Assembly: GCF_013409205.1 (NCBI RefSeq)
Contig: NZ_JACCAE010000001.1
Coordinates: 2,542,001-2,606,000, forward strand
Direction of reading: 5' to 3'
Source: Janibacter cremeus
GTDB lineage: Bacteria > Actinomycetota > Actinomycetes > Actinomycetales > Dermatophilaceae
Length of the DNA: 64,000 bases
The notes beneath the pieces were generated by a model. It had not been told where the DNA came from. It worked only from the letters and a program-made list of their open reading frames with translations, and ran no database searches. The position numbers were made by a program, and so were the translations under genes. The stretch's first letter is position 1, and each line of letters begins with the position of its first letter. Positions 1-8,560 of the stretch are shown piece after piece.

Positions 1-856
1 AGCGGGCATTGCCGATGTAGGGGCCGCCGACGGGGTTGGACACGCAGTTGAGCGTGATGTCCCGCTCGACCGCGGGCATGGCGAGCAGCTCGTCGAGATC
101 GATCGTGAAGGGATCCGGCACGTCACCATCGATGGTCAACGACCAGTCGCGCGGGTCGACCTTCGGCACGAGCAGGGCGGTGTCGATCCGGTAGAAGTCC
201 TTGGCCGGGGTGACGAAGGGGGCGATGCCCGCCTTGCCCAGGTCCGCCCCCTTCGCCAGCGGTGGCAGGGGGTCGACGGCGGGAGGCAGGGTGATCGTGG
301 TGGGTGCACGACGGTGGATGAGCGTTTGGCCACCGACCCCGAGGGCGGCTGCTCCGACGCCTGCGCCACCGAGTGCGAGGACCCCGCGGCGGGTCGGCTC
401 GCCGGGCACGGCGTGGTCCGGGCGCAGGAGTGAGGTCCGGGAGACGAGCAGCTCCAGGGTGGCCACCCCGACGACGGCCGCGACGAGGGCCGGCAGCCAC
501 GCGAAGGAGCCCGTCTCCGGTCGCAGCACCGCGGCGGCACCGGCGAGTGCGGTGAGCAGCACCAGGACGGCGACCGCGGCGGCCCGGGAACGCAGCCGCA
601 GCAGCCCGGCCAGTGCGGCCAGGAGCAGGGTGACGATGATGACCGATCCGATGAGGATGGGCTTGTCCGCGGTGCCGAACGTTGAGACCGCCCACTCCTT
701 GACGGGTGTGGGGGTGAGGTTGATGACCTGGCCGCCGACGGCGAGCACAGGTGAGGCCGAGGGCGAGACGAGAGACGCGACCAGGTGGGCGGCAGCGCCA
801 CCGAGCGCGGTCGCGAGGATCCCGCATGCGGCTGCTGTGGCAGTGCGAACCTTCAT
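1..856 (-). CDS. Membrane-anchored molybdopterin-dependent oxidoreductase (sulfite-oxidase family), partial
   Basis: The gene starts at ATG 856 and runs off the left edge; about 285 residues are visible. The first ~140 residues hold four hydrophobic segments (near residues 8-30, 70-90, 95-110 and 120-137). They are followed by a TRRGVLALGGAG stretch that looks like an internal anchor, then a soluble part. The soluble part contains ITLNCVSNPVGGPYIGN; in the SUOX/YedY-like family the cysteine of the CVSN motif binds molybdenum. The reading frame stays open to the window edge. Family: membrane-linked oxidoreductases of the Oxidored_molyb fold; the substrate is not known. The aquaporin lies upstream on the same strand, 103 bp away. 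No clear ribosome binding site precedes the ATG, so the exact start is less certain than the identity. Confidence 0.85.
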   Translation of the reverse strand, partial: MKVRTATAAACGILATALGGAAAHLVASLVSPSASPVLAVGGQVINLTPTPVKEWAVSTFGTADKPILIGSVIIVTLLLAALAGLLRLRSRAAAVAVLVLLTALAGAAAVLRPETGSFAWLPALVAAVVGVATLELLVSRTSLLRPDHAVPGEPTRRGVLALGGAGVGAAALGVGGQTLIHRRAPTTITLPPAVDPLPPLAKGADLGKAGIAPFVTPAKDFYRIDTALLVPKVDPRDWSLTIDGDVPDPFTIDLDELLAMPAVERDITLNCVSNPVGGPYIGNAR

Positions 857-907
857 GTCAAGGGGTTCGGCGCCGGCGGCGCAAACGGATTGATCGGGGA
901 CGGCGAA

Positions 908-924
908 GGGCGCCGCCTGCGCCC
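908..924 (-). terminator. Weak GC hairpin after the aquaporin gene
   Basis: A 6-bp perfect stem (GGGCGC/GCGCCC) with a 5-base loop lies between the aquaporin stop and the oxidoreductase start. There is no U-tract, so this is only a possible terminator or processing site. Confidence 0.25.
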
Positions 925-959
925 GTGAGGGCGGGTCGACGCACCGGTGGCCGGAGCGA

Positions 960-1712
960 TCAGGGTTGGTCGACGCCCTCGACGTCGACACCGGCACGCT
1001 CGACGCCGGTGATGAGCGCGTAGGTCGCGCCGGCGATGAGCGCACCGATGATCGGAGCGACCCAGAATGCCCACAGTTGGGCGGTGGCGCCGTCCTGGAA
1101 GAAGGCGACGGCGGTCGAGCGGGCCGGGTTGACCGAGGTGTTGCTGATCGGGATCGCGATGAGGTGGATCAGGGTGAGGGACAGGCCGATGGCGATCGGT
1201 GCGAAGCCCACGGGCGCCCGCTCGTCGGTCGCACCGAGGATGACGTAGAGGAAGAAGGCCGTGAGGATGATCTCGGCGAGGAGCACGGCCATGAGCGAGT
1301 ACCCGCCGGGGGAGTGCTCCGCGTACCCGTTGGCCGCGAAGCCGGCGCCGGCGTCGAAGCCCTCCTTGCCGCTGGCGATCACGAAGAGCACGACACCCGC
1401 AACGAGGCCCGCGACGACCTGGGTGACGACATAGGCCGGGACGTCCTTCCAGTGGAAGCGCTTGCCCATGGCCAGGCCGAGGGTGACGGCGGGGTTGAAA
1501 TGACCGCCGGAGACGTGACCGACGGCGTAGACCATCGTCAGGACCGTCAGACCGAAGGCCAGAGCGACGCCGACGAAGCCGACACCCAAACCGGTGTCCT
1601 TTCCGTCGACGACGTGCTGGGCGGCGAAGATCGCAGTGCCACAGCCGCCGAGGACGAGCCAGAAGGTGCCCAGGAACTCGGCGCCGAGACGGTGGGGGAG
1701 TGAATGAGTCAA
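960..1712 (-). CDS. aqpZ: Aquaporin Z-type water channel
   Basis: A MIP-family channel with six hydrophobic helices and both NPA boxes: HFNPAV at residues ~71-76 and VNPARS at ~194-199, counted from the TTG at 1712. The second box is followed by R as in water-selective aquaporins. With this start the protein is 250 residues, close to AqpZ length, and begins [15 protein letters not shown], which is where homologues begin. The frame stays open upstream to a TTG at 1853 (297 residues), with the only ATG at 1769 (269 residues). None of the three has a good ribosome binding site, so the start is inferred from family length. Expected role: passive water flux across the inner membrane. It is probably not functionally linked to the polysaccharide genes upstream. 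Confidence 0.88.
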   Translation of the reverse strand: MTHSLPHRLGAEFLGTFWLVLGGCGTAIFAAQHVVDGKDTGLGVGFVGVALAFGLTVLTMVYAVGHVSGGHFNPAVTLGLAMGKRFHWKDVPAYVVTQVVAGLVAGVVLFVIASGKEGFDAGAGFAANGYAEHSPGGYSLMAVLLAEIILTAFFLYVILGATDERAPVGFAPIAIGLSLTLIHLIAIPISNTSVNPARSTAVAFFQDGATAQLWAFWVAPIIGALIAGATYALITGVERAGVDVEGVDQP

Positions 1713-1898
1713 CGCGGGCCGCCGTTCGTGGAGGCCGGGCTGGAATCTCCGGTCCGGAGTGGCCAGCATGGTGGAAAAGGCCGCCGCGCGCGACTGCACC
1801 ACCCCGAGGGCAGGACGAAGGGGAGAGGACACCTGCGAGGGGTGCGTCGTCAACTACGTGGACAGGCGGGGAGGTGGACGCCGGCGAGGCTGGAGACG

Positions 1899-2765
1899 CT
1901 AGAGGTACCGGAGTCCGAGGCGGACACTGCCGACGACGCGGCCCCAGGCGTGGGCCGCTTCTCGGACCCAGGTCCACCGGTAGGACTCGGAGACGATCGC
2001 CAGAGGCATCCTGAGGGAGAGTCTCCCCCAGCGGCCGACGGTCCGCGGCCAGCTCGATCGCGGCATACCGCTCTCGCGGAAGTCGCGGTAGAGCTGCACC
2101 TGCGCCTGGCCCGTGCGGTAGGACTTGCGGGCTGCTGAACGCAGCGTGGTCCGATGGCGGTAGGCGACGACTGCGTCCCGGACATACTGCAACTCGTATC
2201 CGGCGAGCTGGACGCGCCAGCAGAACTCGGTGTCGGTGCTGCCGTACGCGTAGTCCTCGCAGAAGCCGCCGACCTCCTTCCAGACGGAGCGCCGTACTCC
2301 GAAGTTCGCGGCGATGGCGCGGGGGAGGAAGCCGCCGGCGATGGGGAGCGCGTCAGGGTGACGGGGCATGTATCCGTGCGGGAAGGTGTCGTTGTCGAGA
2401 CGACCGCCTACCGCGTGGTGTTCGTCGAGCGCGGCGGAGAGTGCGCGAACCCAGGACACGTCGACGACGTCATCGGCATCGCAGAAGAGCAGATGGTCAC
2501 TCCGTGCCTGCTCGGCGCCGGTGTTGCGGGCGGCGTTGGCGCCGGCACGCTCACAGCTGAACGAGCGCACCCGCGGGAAGCGGTCTGCGTGCTCCCGGAT
2601 GATGTCGGGTGACTCGTCGCTCGAGCCATCGTCGACCACCAGCAACTCCCACTTGATGTCGGCGTCCTGAAGGGCCAGGGCTGCCAGCTGGTCAGGCAGG
2701 GTCTTCGCGGCGTTGCGGACGGGGATGATCACACTGGCAGTGACACCGGTGCCCTGTCCCGGCAC
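1899..2765 (-). CDS. Glycosyltransferase family 2
   Basis: 288 residues. The GT-A fold starts at once (ASVIIPVRNAAKTL), followed by the nucleotide-binding VVDDGSSD and the metal-binding DADD motif in LLFCDADDVVD. A conserved GGFCEDYAYGSTDTEFCWR segment with an ED-type acidic pair is typical of GT2 enzymes that transfer a sugar to a lipid-linked or oligosaccharide acceptor. The C-terminus is basic and amphipathic. I chose the GTG at 2765 because it follows the upstream acetyltransferase stop (2771-2773) by only 5 bases, which suggests translational coupling. The longer open frame upstream is just a shadow of that gene. Donor sugar and linkage cannot be read from the sequence. Confidence 0.87.
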   Translation of the reverse strand: MPGQGTGVTASVIIPVRNAAKTLPDQLAALALQDADIKWELLVVDDGSSDESPDIIREHADRFPRVRSFSCERAGANAARNTGAEQARSDHLLFCDADDVVDVSWVRALSAALDEHHAVGGRLDNDTFPHGYMPRHPDALPIAGGFLPRAIAANFGVRRSVWKEVGGFCEDYAYGSTDTEFCWRVQLAGYELQYVRDAVVAYRHRTTLRSAARKSYRTGQAQVQLYRDFRESGMPRSSWPRTVGRWGRLSLRMPLAIVSESYRWTWVREAAHAWGRVVGSVRLGLRYL

Positions 2766-2770
2766 GGTGC

Positions 2771-3412
2771 TCAGCCTTCGCGGTCGTGGGCGTCGATGAA
2801 GCCCTGGATGTCGTCGGACACGAGCTGGGGCATGGCGGCGACGAGGCGATCTTCGCTCCAGTCCCACCACTTGATACGTAACAACGCCTCGATCTGCTCG
2901 GGAGCGAAGCGGAACCCGGAGACGCGGGCGGGGTTGCCGACCACAACGGCATAGGGAGGAGCGTTCTGCCGCACCACGCTGCCGGCACCGACGATGACGC
3001 CGTCCCCCAGACTGACTCCGGACAGGATGAGGGAGCCGTGTCCGATCCATACGTCGTTGCCGATGGTCACGTCTCCGCCGGTCACCGTCGGCCGGTGAGC
3101 GAGCTCTCCGCTGGCCTCCTTGAAGGGTGGGTAGGACGGGAACCGGTAGGTCGAGACGAAGTCCGCCTGGTGCTCCCCACCGAGGACGATTCGGGTGCCG
3201 TAGGCGAACGAGCAGAACTGACCGACTGTCAACCCGCATCCGGGCGTCCGGTAGGACACTGTCAGATGACCCCAGGAAAAGCGGCCGATCTGAAATTCTT
3301 CGAGGTCCGGGCGTTGGTCGAGACGTTGCGCGGGCGGAAGGAGGTCCGTGCGCGTGGGTCGTTGCAGGCGGCGTCGTACTCGCCTGGCCGCACTCCTGAA
3401 CTGCTGACGCAT
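2771..3412 (-). CDS. Hexapeptide-repeat O-acetyltransferase (CatB/LbH type)
   Basis: 213 residues. The middle and C-terminal part shows left-handed beta-helix hexapeptide repeats (VTIGNDVWIGHGSLILSGV, then GDGVIVGAGSVV), with the catalytic-type histidine in GGEHQ and an NPAR segment, as in xenobiotic/CatB-like acetyltransferases. These use acetyl-CoA to O-acetylate a sugar hydroxyl. Next to a GT2 gene it is most likely a polysaccharide-decorating enzyme. The ATG at 3412 has GGGGGAC a suitable distance upstream; longer versions (from 3511) add an arginine-rich tail without family similarity. It is divergent from the ABC exporter. Confidence 0.85.
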   Translation of the reverse strand: MRQQFRSAARRVRRRLQRPTRTDLLPPAQRLDQRPDLEEFQIGRFSWGHLTVSYRTPGCGLTVGQFCSFAYGTRIVLGGEHQADFVSTYRFPSYPPFKEASGELAHRPTVTGGDVTIGNDVWIGHGSLILSGVSLGDGVIVGAGSVVRQNAPPYAVVVGNPARVSGFRFAPEQIEALLRIKWWDWSEDRLVAAMPQLVSDDIQGFIDAHDREG

Positions 3413-3674
3413 CGCTTGTCCCCCGAGGCAGTGGTCCCGGGCGCCATCGCCCATGAGTGGCGAGTTTAGTGGATCGATGGGTCTCCCGGGGCCCTCACGA
3501 CGTGGCGACACGTCGAGGCGGGTCTTCGTGCCGGCCTCGCCACCCCAGATTCCGGGGTGCTCATCCGCCGACGCGGTGTCCCCACGGGATGTATGTTGCG
3601 TGACAACGACCCTGAGGAGCGGATGTGCCGATGAGTCTGCGTCATACCCACTGCGGCTCCCCGGGTCTCGGGCC
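3413..3674. promoter_or_regulatory. Divergent intergenic region between acetyltransferase and ABC exporter
   Basis: About 260 bases with no convincing gene on either strand. It must hold promoters for both flanking genes. The best plus-strand -10 candidate is TATGTT at 3592-3597, without an obvious -35 partner. A very short frame (3631-3678) preceded by GAGGAG ends in a GTGA overlap with the exporter start and might be a leader peptide. Confidence 0.4.
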
Positions 3675-5480
3675 GTGAATCAGCCGGAGACGCGACAGCG
3701 GTCCGGGCCTCTCCACACCGTGGTTCGCCTACGACGTGCGTGGCATCGCCTCTCGCCGTTCTTCCGCTCTTCCAAGATCCTTCTTGGCGCGGTCGTGGTG
3801 GTGTCGATCGTGGCCGGTTTCGTCGAGGCGGGCCTGTTGACGTTGATAGCGACGATGGCGGTCGGGGCGGCCGAGGGCCAGAGTGGCGTCAACTATGACC
3901 TGGGTCCCGTGACGATGCAGATGGATCGTTCCACGACCTTTGCGGTTGCCATCGCAATGTCACTGTTGCGCGCTGGCCTCCAACTGGTCCTGGCCTACCT
4001 CCCCGCGCGGATGAGCGCTCAGGTGCTGGCCGACATACGGATCCAGTTGTTCGAGGCATTCACTTCGGCGTCCTGGTCCGTGAAGTCCATGGAGCGCGAT
4101 GGGGCATTCCAGAATCTCATGATGCAGAACGCGTCCTACGCGGGAATGACCGTGATCAGCATGGGCGTGGGTCTGACTGCGACGATCATGTTCGTGACCA
4201 TGGCTGTGGGAGCCTTCCTGCAGAACATCGTGGCTGCAGCAGTCTTCCTGGTAGCCGCTGTCGCTCTCTTCATCGTGCTACGACCGATGTCGCGCCGTCT
4301 GCGGCGGCACGCCAAGCGGCTGAGCGGCGAGAACATATCCTTCACCAACACCGTCCAGGAAGTCGTCCTGATGGCCGAGGAGACGGAGGTCTTCGGCGCC
4401 ACGAGCGCCTTCCGCTCCGGCTTCCACGACCATGTCGAGTCCGTCCGGAATCCATACGTTCGCACGCGTTTCATGTCGATGGCGCTGCCCGGGCTCTACC
4501 AGAGCGTGGCGATGCTGCTCCTGGTGGTTGCGTTGATCGTCGTGGCACTGGTCGGCGCCGGCGAGCTCGCCGCGCTCGCGGCTGTCATCCTGCTGCTCAT
4601 CCGTGCGCTCACGTACGCCCAGCAGATCCAGACCGCGGTGACGACCATCGATGAGCGGGTGCCCTTCCTCAACCACATCGCCGATGCCCTGGGCCGCTAC
4701 CGTGCCAATCCGCAACAGGATGGTGTCGAGCCACTAGACGAGATCAGGGTCATCGAGCTCTCGCGCATCGCTCTTGCCTACCGGCCGGGCGTCGATGTTC
4801 TGAACGACGTGAGCTTCGATCTACACCGGGGTGAGGCGATTGGGATCGTCGGGCCCTCCGGTGCGGGCAAGTCCTCGATCGTCCAGGTCCTGCTGCGGCT
4901 GCGCGACCCACATGAAGGGGCGTTGCTCGTCAATGGCAGGGACGTGCGCAGGACTCGACGTGCGGACTGGCAGAGGCAGGTCGCCTACGTGCCCCAGTCC
5001 GCGCAGGTGATCTGGGGAACGGTGCGGGAGAACATTGCTCTGCACCGGGACTGGCTCACCGAGGAGCAGATCGTGTCGGCAGCCAAGCAGGCGCACATCC
5101 ACGACGACATCGTCTCGTGGCCGAAGGGTTACGACACCATCATCGGGCAGCGTGTGAACGCCGTGTCTGGTGGTCAACGCCAACGTATCTGCCTGGCGAG
5201 AGCACTGGTCGAGGACCCTGCTGTTCTCGTGCTCGACGAACCCACCAGCGCCCTGGACGCCCGCTCGGAGGAGCTCGTCCAGAAGTCACTCGAGGAGATC
5301 AAGAAGCACACGATCACAGTCCTGGTCGCGCATCGGCTCTCGACGCTGGCCGTGTGTGACCGCGTGGTCGTGATGGTTGACGGTCGGGTCTCGGGTCTCG
5401 GCCCGCAGGAGGAGCTGATCGAGCAGAGCGACTTCTTCCGTGAGGTGCACGAGATCACGCGGCGTCAGAGCCGGGCCTGA
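3675..5480 (+). CDS. ABC transporter, fused permease/ATPase (exporter type)
   Basis: 601 residues from the GTG at 3675. The N-terminal half is a six-helix ABC exporter membrane domain. The C-terminal half is the nucleotide-binding domain: Walker A GPSGAGKSS at residues ~393-401, signature VSGGQRQRICLARAL at ~497, Walker B VLVLDEPTSALD at ~514-525, and the H-loop AHRLST. One half-transporter per polypeptide implies a homodimer like MsbA/PglK-type flippases. Inside this cluster it most likely moves a lipid-linked sugar or acylated intermediate across the membrane; the substrate is inferred from context only. The frame is open back to 3453, but the GTG is where family similarity begins and is coupled to a possible leader ORF. 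It converges with the next gene and overlaps it by 16 bp. Confidence 0.85.
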   Translation: MNQPETRQRSGPLHTVVRLRRAWHRLSPFFRSSKILLGAVVVVSIVAGFVEAGLLTLIATMAVGAAEGQSGVNYDLGPVTMQMDRSTTFAVAIAMSLLRAGLQLVLAYLPARMSAQVLADIRIQLFEAFTSASWSVKSMERDGAFQNLMMQNASYAGMTVISMGVGLTATIMFVTMAVGAFLQNIVAAAVFLVAAVALFIVLRPMSRRLRRHAKRLSGENISFTNTVQEVVLMAEETEVFGATSAFRSGFHDHVESVRNPYVRTRFMSMALPGLYQSVAMLLLVVALIVVALVGAGELAALAAVILLLIRALTYAQQIQTAVTTIDERVPFLNHIADALGRYRANPQQDGVEPLDEIRVIELSRIALAYRPGVDVLNDVSFDLHRGEAIGIVGPSGAGKSSIVQVLLRLRDPHEGALLVNGRDVRRTRRADWQRQVAYVPQSAQVIWGTVRENIALHRDWLTEEQIVSAAKQAHIHDDIVSWPKGYDTIIGQRVNAVSGGQRQRICLARALVEDPAVLVLDEPTSALDARSEELVQKSLEEIKKHTITVLVAHRLSTLAVCDRVVVMVDGRVSGLGPQEELIEQSDFFREVHEITRRQSRA

Positions 5481-5863
5481 TCCGCCTTGGAGAGCGCGAC
5501 GACCGTGGCCATGGCATGGTCGGGCGTCTGCGCCATCGAGACGCGGAAGGCACAGGCGCCACGCTCGGCGGCCAACGCACGCAGCCTCCCGTGGAGACTC
5601 AGCCCGGGCTGCAGGGTGACCTCGATGTCGCGCCAGGGAACGGGGCCGTTGGCTGACACCCGTAGCGCCTTCACGGTGGCCTCCTTGGTCGCCAGCAGCG
5701 CGGCCACGTGCAGGGCCTCCGATCCACCCGGCCGGATCTCCAGCTCGGAGGCGCGGAACCACCGCTCGAGGAAGCGCGGGCCACCCCTTTCGATCAGGCG
5801 GGTGAGGCGAGCGACGTCCACGATGTCCGTGCCCAGCCCGATGATGCCCATGGGCTCACTCAC
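5465..5863 (-). CDS. Phosphopantetheinyl transferase, AcpS type
   Basis: 132 residues, the normal AcpS length. It has the N-terminal GLGTDIVDVARL motif with the Mg-binding Asp, a FLERWF..SELE segment (the usual F-x-x-x-E region) and LATKEATVKAL, the version here of the family's AAKEAxxKAL helix. It should transfer 4'-phosphopantetheine from CoA to the serine of a carrier protein. The obvious local partner is the carrier protein at 8223-8486. The GTG start overlaps the stop of the upstream SGNH-like gene by 8 bp (operon 8112 to 5465). Whether this is the cell's general AcpS or a dedicated second copy cannot be decided from the window. Confidence 0.85.
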   Translation of the reverse strand: MSEPMGIIGLGTDIVDVARLTRLIERGGPRFLERWFRASELEIRPGGSEALHVAALLATKEATVKALRVSANGPVPWRDIEVTLQPGLSLHGRLRALAAERGACAFRVSMAQTPDHAMATVVALSKADQARL

Positions 5864-6596
5864 GCAACGCCGTCGCGATCACCGTGATCAGGTCAGCTGC
5901 CACCGTGTCCGCGCCGTCCTCGTTGAGATGTCCGTGGTCGCGCGCCCGGGCCCGGTCGAGCGCGTGGTAGGTCCGCCCGCGGTGCCATCCGACGGTGCCG
6001 TGGCCGCTCTTGGCGGTGGATTCGATGGAGGCGATGTCGAAGAGGCGCTCGGTCCTGGGGTGCTCCGCACGAACCAACGCGTTGAAGTCATCTCTTGCGA
6101 TGTTGTGCTCGGGCCCGTGCCGGTCGCCGCGTCCCAGCCACCCCTTCAGTGTTGCGACACGGCCGCGCTTGGTCGTCAGGGGCACCGTCGCCGGCACGAA
6201 GGCGACGTTCGGGTACTCCGTGCTGAGGGCGGACAGAGTATCCCTGTAGGCGGCGAAGATCCCGGTGACGTCGCTCCCCGCTCGAATGTCCGCGTAGCAC
6301 AGTTTCAGGACTGCCGCGTCGGCCCAGTCACCAATGCCTCCACGCACGAGTGCGGCGTACTCGTCAACCTTGCCGAGCGGGTCACCATTCTCGCCGATGC
6401 GGGTGTGAACCAGATGGTCACCGGGCTCGGCGTCAGCGAGTTCAGCGACCCGAGGAGCCGGCAGGTCGTGGGTGGCGTACAGGCGGGGGACGGCGTCGAG
6501 GACGGCGCGGCCGACGGACTGGTGGGCGAAGAACACGTGCGCGTTGCTGACTGCGACAAGATCTGCGTGCGACACGTTCAGGACGAGTCGATGCAT
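5856..6596 (-). CDS. SGNH/GDSL-hydrolase-like protein
   Basis: 246 residues, no signal peptide or membrane segment. It opens with a beta-strand and AHVFFAHQSVGRAVLDAV. The serine in HQSVG sits where the SGNH nucleophile lies, and GHLNEDGADTVA near the C-terminus carries a histidine in the block-V position. A central VLKLCYADIR could supply the block-II/III residues. Such proteins are esterases or acyl transferases. Lying between the phosphopantetheinyl transferase and the adenylate-forming ligase, it may move an acyl group between carrier and sugar; that role is inference. The ribosome binding site GAGAGGGG lies before ATG 6596. Confidence 0.65.
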   Translation of the reverse strand: MHRLVLNVSHADLVAVSNAHVFFAHQSVGRAVLDAVPRLYATHDLPAPRVAELADAEPGDHLVHTRIGENGDPLGKVDEYAALVRGGIGDWADAAVLKLCYADIRAGSDVTGIFAAYRDTLSALSTEYPNVAFVPATVPLTTKRGRVATLKGWLGRGDRHGPEHNIARDDFNALVRAEHPRTERLFDIASIESTAKSGHGTVGWHRGRTYHALDRARARDHGHLNEDGADTVAADLITVIATALRE

Positions 6597-6618
6597 GATG
6601 CGCCCCTCTCCAGCCGAC

Positions 6619-8112
6619 TCAGGAGTCGGCGGCCAGTGCCTTCAGGTCAGCCTTGACGATCTTGCCGTTCGGGTTCAGTGGCAGGCCCGGGATCGGGTGC
6701 ACCTCATGCGGGACGAGGTGGCGGGCCAGGGTGCTCCGACAGTGGGCCAACACCTGTTCGGGAGTGACCTCGATGTCGTCGGCAGCCACGTAGAAGAGGA
6801 CGATGGACTCGCCCGCCGCCTCGTCGGGCCTGCCCACCGCGGCGGCGGCATGCACGCCGGGCATCGCGACCACTGCGTCCTCGATCTCCTGGCTGGACAC
6901 GCGGATGCCCCAGGACTTGATGAAGTCGGCCTTGCGGTCGACGATGTGGATGAAGCCGTCGGGATCGGCGTAGGCGAGATCACCAGTGCGCAGTCCGCTG
7001 TCCACGAATCGCGTGCCCGTGCCCTCCGGGTCCCTCCAGTACCCCTTCGTGATGCTCTCCCCGCGGGCGAAGACCTCGCCCACAGACCCGGCGGCGACCT
7101 CCCGTCCGTCGTCGTCGACCACGCTCAGGGTGACGCCGGGAATCCCCCGTCCCACCGAGCCGCGGCGCTCCTCGCGCAGTTCCGGGGGCAGGTAGGAAAG
7201 CCGTGAGGTGGCCTCTGTTGCGCCGTACATCACGAAGAGCCGAGCCTGGGGCTGGCTGGCGGCCACGGCGTCGACCTGTGGTTGGGGCAGGCGCCCACCG
7301 GCCTGCTGGAGCAGCCGCAGTGACGGCAGTGGAGTGGTCCTGAACGAGCTGGCGCGAAGGAGGTGCTGATATGTGGAAGGCACCCCGGCCAGGCCGGTGC
7401 AGGCGTCCCGTCGGATCGTGTCGATCACCGTCTCGGGGAAGGCGAAGGTGTCGCAGATCGAGAGACTGGCACCTGCGCGCAGGTGCGTGTGCAGCAGTGA
7501 TGCGCCGTAGCAGTAGGAGAAGGGGAGCACGACCACGATCCGGTCCTCGGGGGTGAGCTCGAGGTACTGCAGGATCGAGTCGGTGTTCGCCCGGATGTTG
7601 CGGTGGCTGACGCGCACTGCTCGTGGCGCCGAGGTCGTCCCGGAGGTGAACATGAGCACGGCGTCGTCGTCAGCGTCCACTGCTGCGAAGGGCGCGAGAG
7701 CGGAAGGCAGCGGCTCCTCGAGCAGCGACGGGCCGGCTACCCGGGTGACGGCGTCCGCCACCCCGGCGGCGGTGGCCCTGAGAGCTGGATCGATGAAGAA
7801 CGTGTCGCAGTCGACGAACTCGGCCTTCGCGAGCACGTCACGGGTCGTCAGGGTAGTGGCGAACGGAACCGCCACGTGCCCGGATCGCAGGATGGCCAAG
7901 TACGACGCGGCCCAGAAGAGCGAGTTGCGGCTGAACAACCCGACCCTGGATCCGGGAGGCAGGTCCCATGTCGCGATGGATCGAGCCAGGGCACTCGTCG
8001 CCCGTCGGAGCGTGGCATAGGTGTGGGGACCGTCGCGGTCGATGATCGCGAGGTCCTCGTCGCGGCCCGCGCGCAGGAGCAGATCGCCGACATTGGCGGA
8101 TTGCTGGACCAC
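6619..8112 (-). CDS. Adenylate-forming acyl ligase (AMP-binding, class I)
   Basis: 497 residues, full length for the family. The P-loop-like motif A3 reads TSGTTSAPRAV (residues 156-166; the usual second Gly and Lys are Ser and Arg). YGATE (motif A5), GDLAYAD with the A7 aspartate, and the C-terminal NPNGKIVKADL with the catalytic A10 lysine are all present. It should activate a carboxylic acid as the acyl-adenylate and pass it to CoA or, more likely here, to the carrier protein encoded divergently at 8223. The start is GTG 8112 with GGGGTGG upstream. First gene of an operon with the SGNH-like protein and the phosphopantetheinyl transferase. The acid is unknown. Confidence 0.87.
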   Translation of the reverse strand: MVQQSANVGDLLLRAGRDEDLAIIDRDGPHTYATLRRATSALARSIATWDLPPGSRVGLFSRNSLFWAASYLAILRSGHVAVPFATTLTTRDVLAKAEFVDCDTFFIDPALRATAAGVADAVTRVAGPSLLEEPLPSALAPFAAVDADDDAVLMFTSGTTSAPRAVRVSHRNIRANTDSILQYLELTPEDRIVVVLPFSYCYGASLLHTHLRAGASLSICDTFAFPETVIDTIRRDACTGLAGVPSTYQHLLRASSFRTTPLPSLRLLQQAGGRLPQPQVDAVAASQPQARLFVMYGATEATSRLSYLPPELREERRGSVGRGIPGVTLSVVDDDGREVAAGSVGEVFARGESITKGYWRDPEGTGTRFVDSGLRTGDLAYADPDGFIHIVDRKADFIKSWGIRVSSQEIEDAVVAMPGVHAAAAVGRPDEAAGESIVLFYVAADDIEVTPEQVLAHCRSTLARHLVPHEVHPIPGLPLNPNGKIVKADLKALAADS

Positions 8113-8222
8113 CTGCCACCCCTTGCTGGGTCGAAATCCGGGTTTCGTACCGCGGTCCTAGGGTAGCGTGACTGCCACGCCGACGGCAGGGGTCGATCCA
8201 CGAGCGCTGGAGTGAGGTTGGA
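8113..8222. promoter_or_regulatory. Divergent promoter region, acyl ligase / acyl carrier protein
   Basis: 110 bases between two divergent starts, so both promoters must lie here. On the plus strand TAGGGT at 8159-8164 is a possible -10 element; no good -35 is visible. A shared control region would keep ligase and carrier in step. Confidence 0.35.
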
Positions 8223-8486
8223 ATGGGCGATAACGTGCTGAGTCAGGTTCGTCAGTTCATTCTGACCAACTTCCTCTTTGGCGATGCGTCCAAGATGCCG
8301 GGCGACTCTGACTCGCTACTGGCCAGCGGCATCCTCGATTCGACCGGGGTTCTCGAGCTGGTCGAGTTCCTCGAGGGTGATCTCGGAGTACCGGTGGCCG
8401 ACCACGAAACGATCCCGGCGAACCTGGACAGCATGGAGAGCGTCACGGCCTTCGTGACCCGGAAACAAGCCGATTCGCCTATGTGA
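8223..8486 (+). CDS. Acyl carrier protein
   Basis: 87 residues, acidic, with the carrier signature SGILDSTGVLELV. Ser40 in the DST motif is the expected phosphopantetheine site. The second half (FLEGDLGVPVADHE..P.N..S) matches helix III and the recognition region of discrete carrier proteins. ATG 8223 follows GAGTGAGG. It is divergent from the adenylate-forming ligase and close to an AcpS-type enzyme, so the three together look like a self-contained acyl-loading unit. Such free-standing carriers occur in polysaccharide clusters for acyl or amino-acyl sugar decoration. Confidence 0.87.
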   Translation: MGDNVLSQVRQFILTNFLFGDASKMPGDSDSLLASGILDSTGVLELVEFLEGDLGVPVADHETIPANLDSMESVTAFVTRKQADSPM

Positions 8487-8560
8487 TCCCACTGTCTGAG
8501 GCAGTATCGTTGTCGTGTACTGGTGCTGGTGGCACGCAGGTCCGCCCGCAGGAGGTCTGG

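Noticed and set aside
1713..1853. N-terminal extension of the aquaporin to 297 residues
   Set aside because: The extra residues are Arg/Pro-rich, lack a ribosome binding site and exceed the usual family length; kept only as an alternative start.
5465..8486. Polyketide or non-ribosomal peptide cluster
   Set aside because: Only a carrier protein, ligase and PPTase are present; no ketosynthase, condensation or thioesterase modules.
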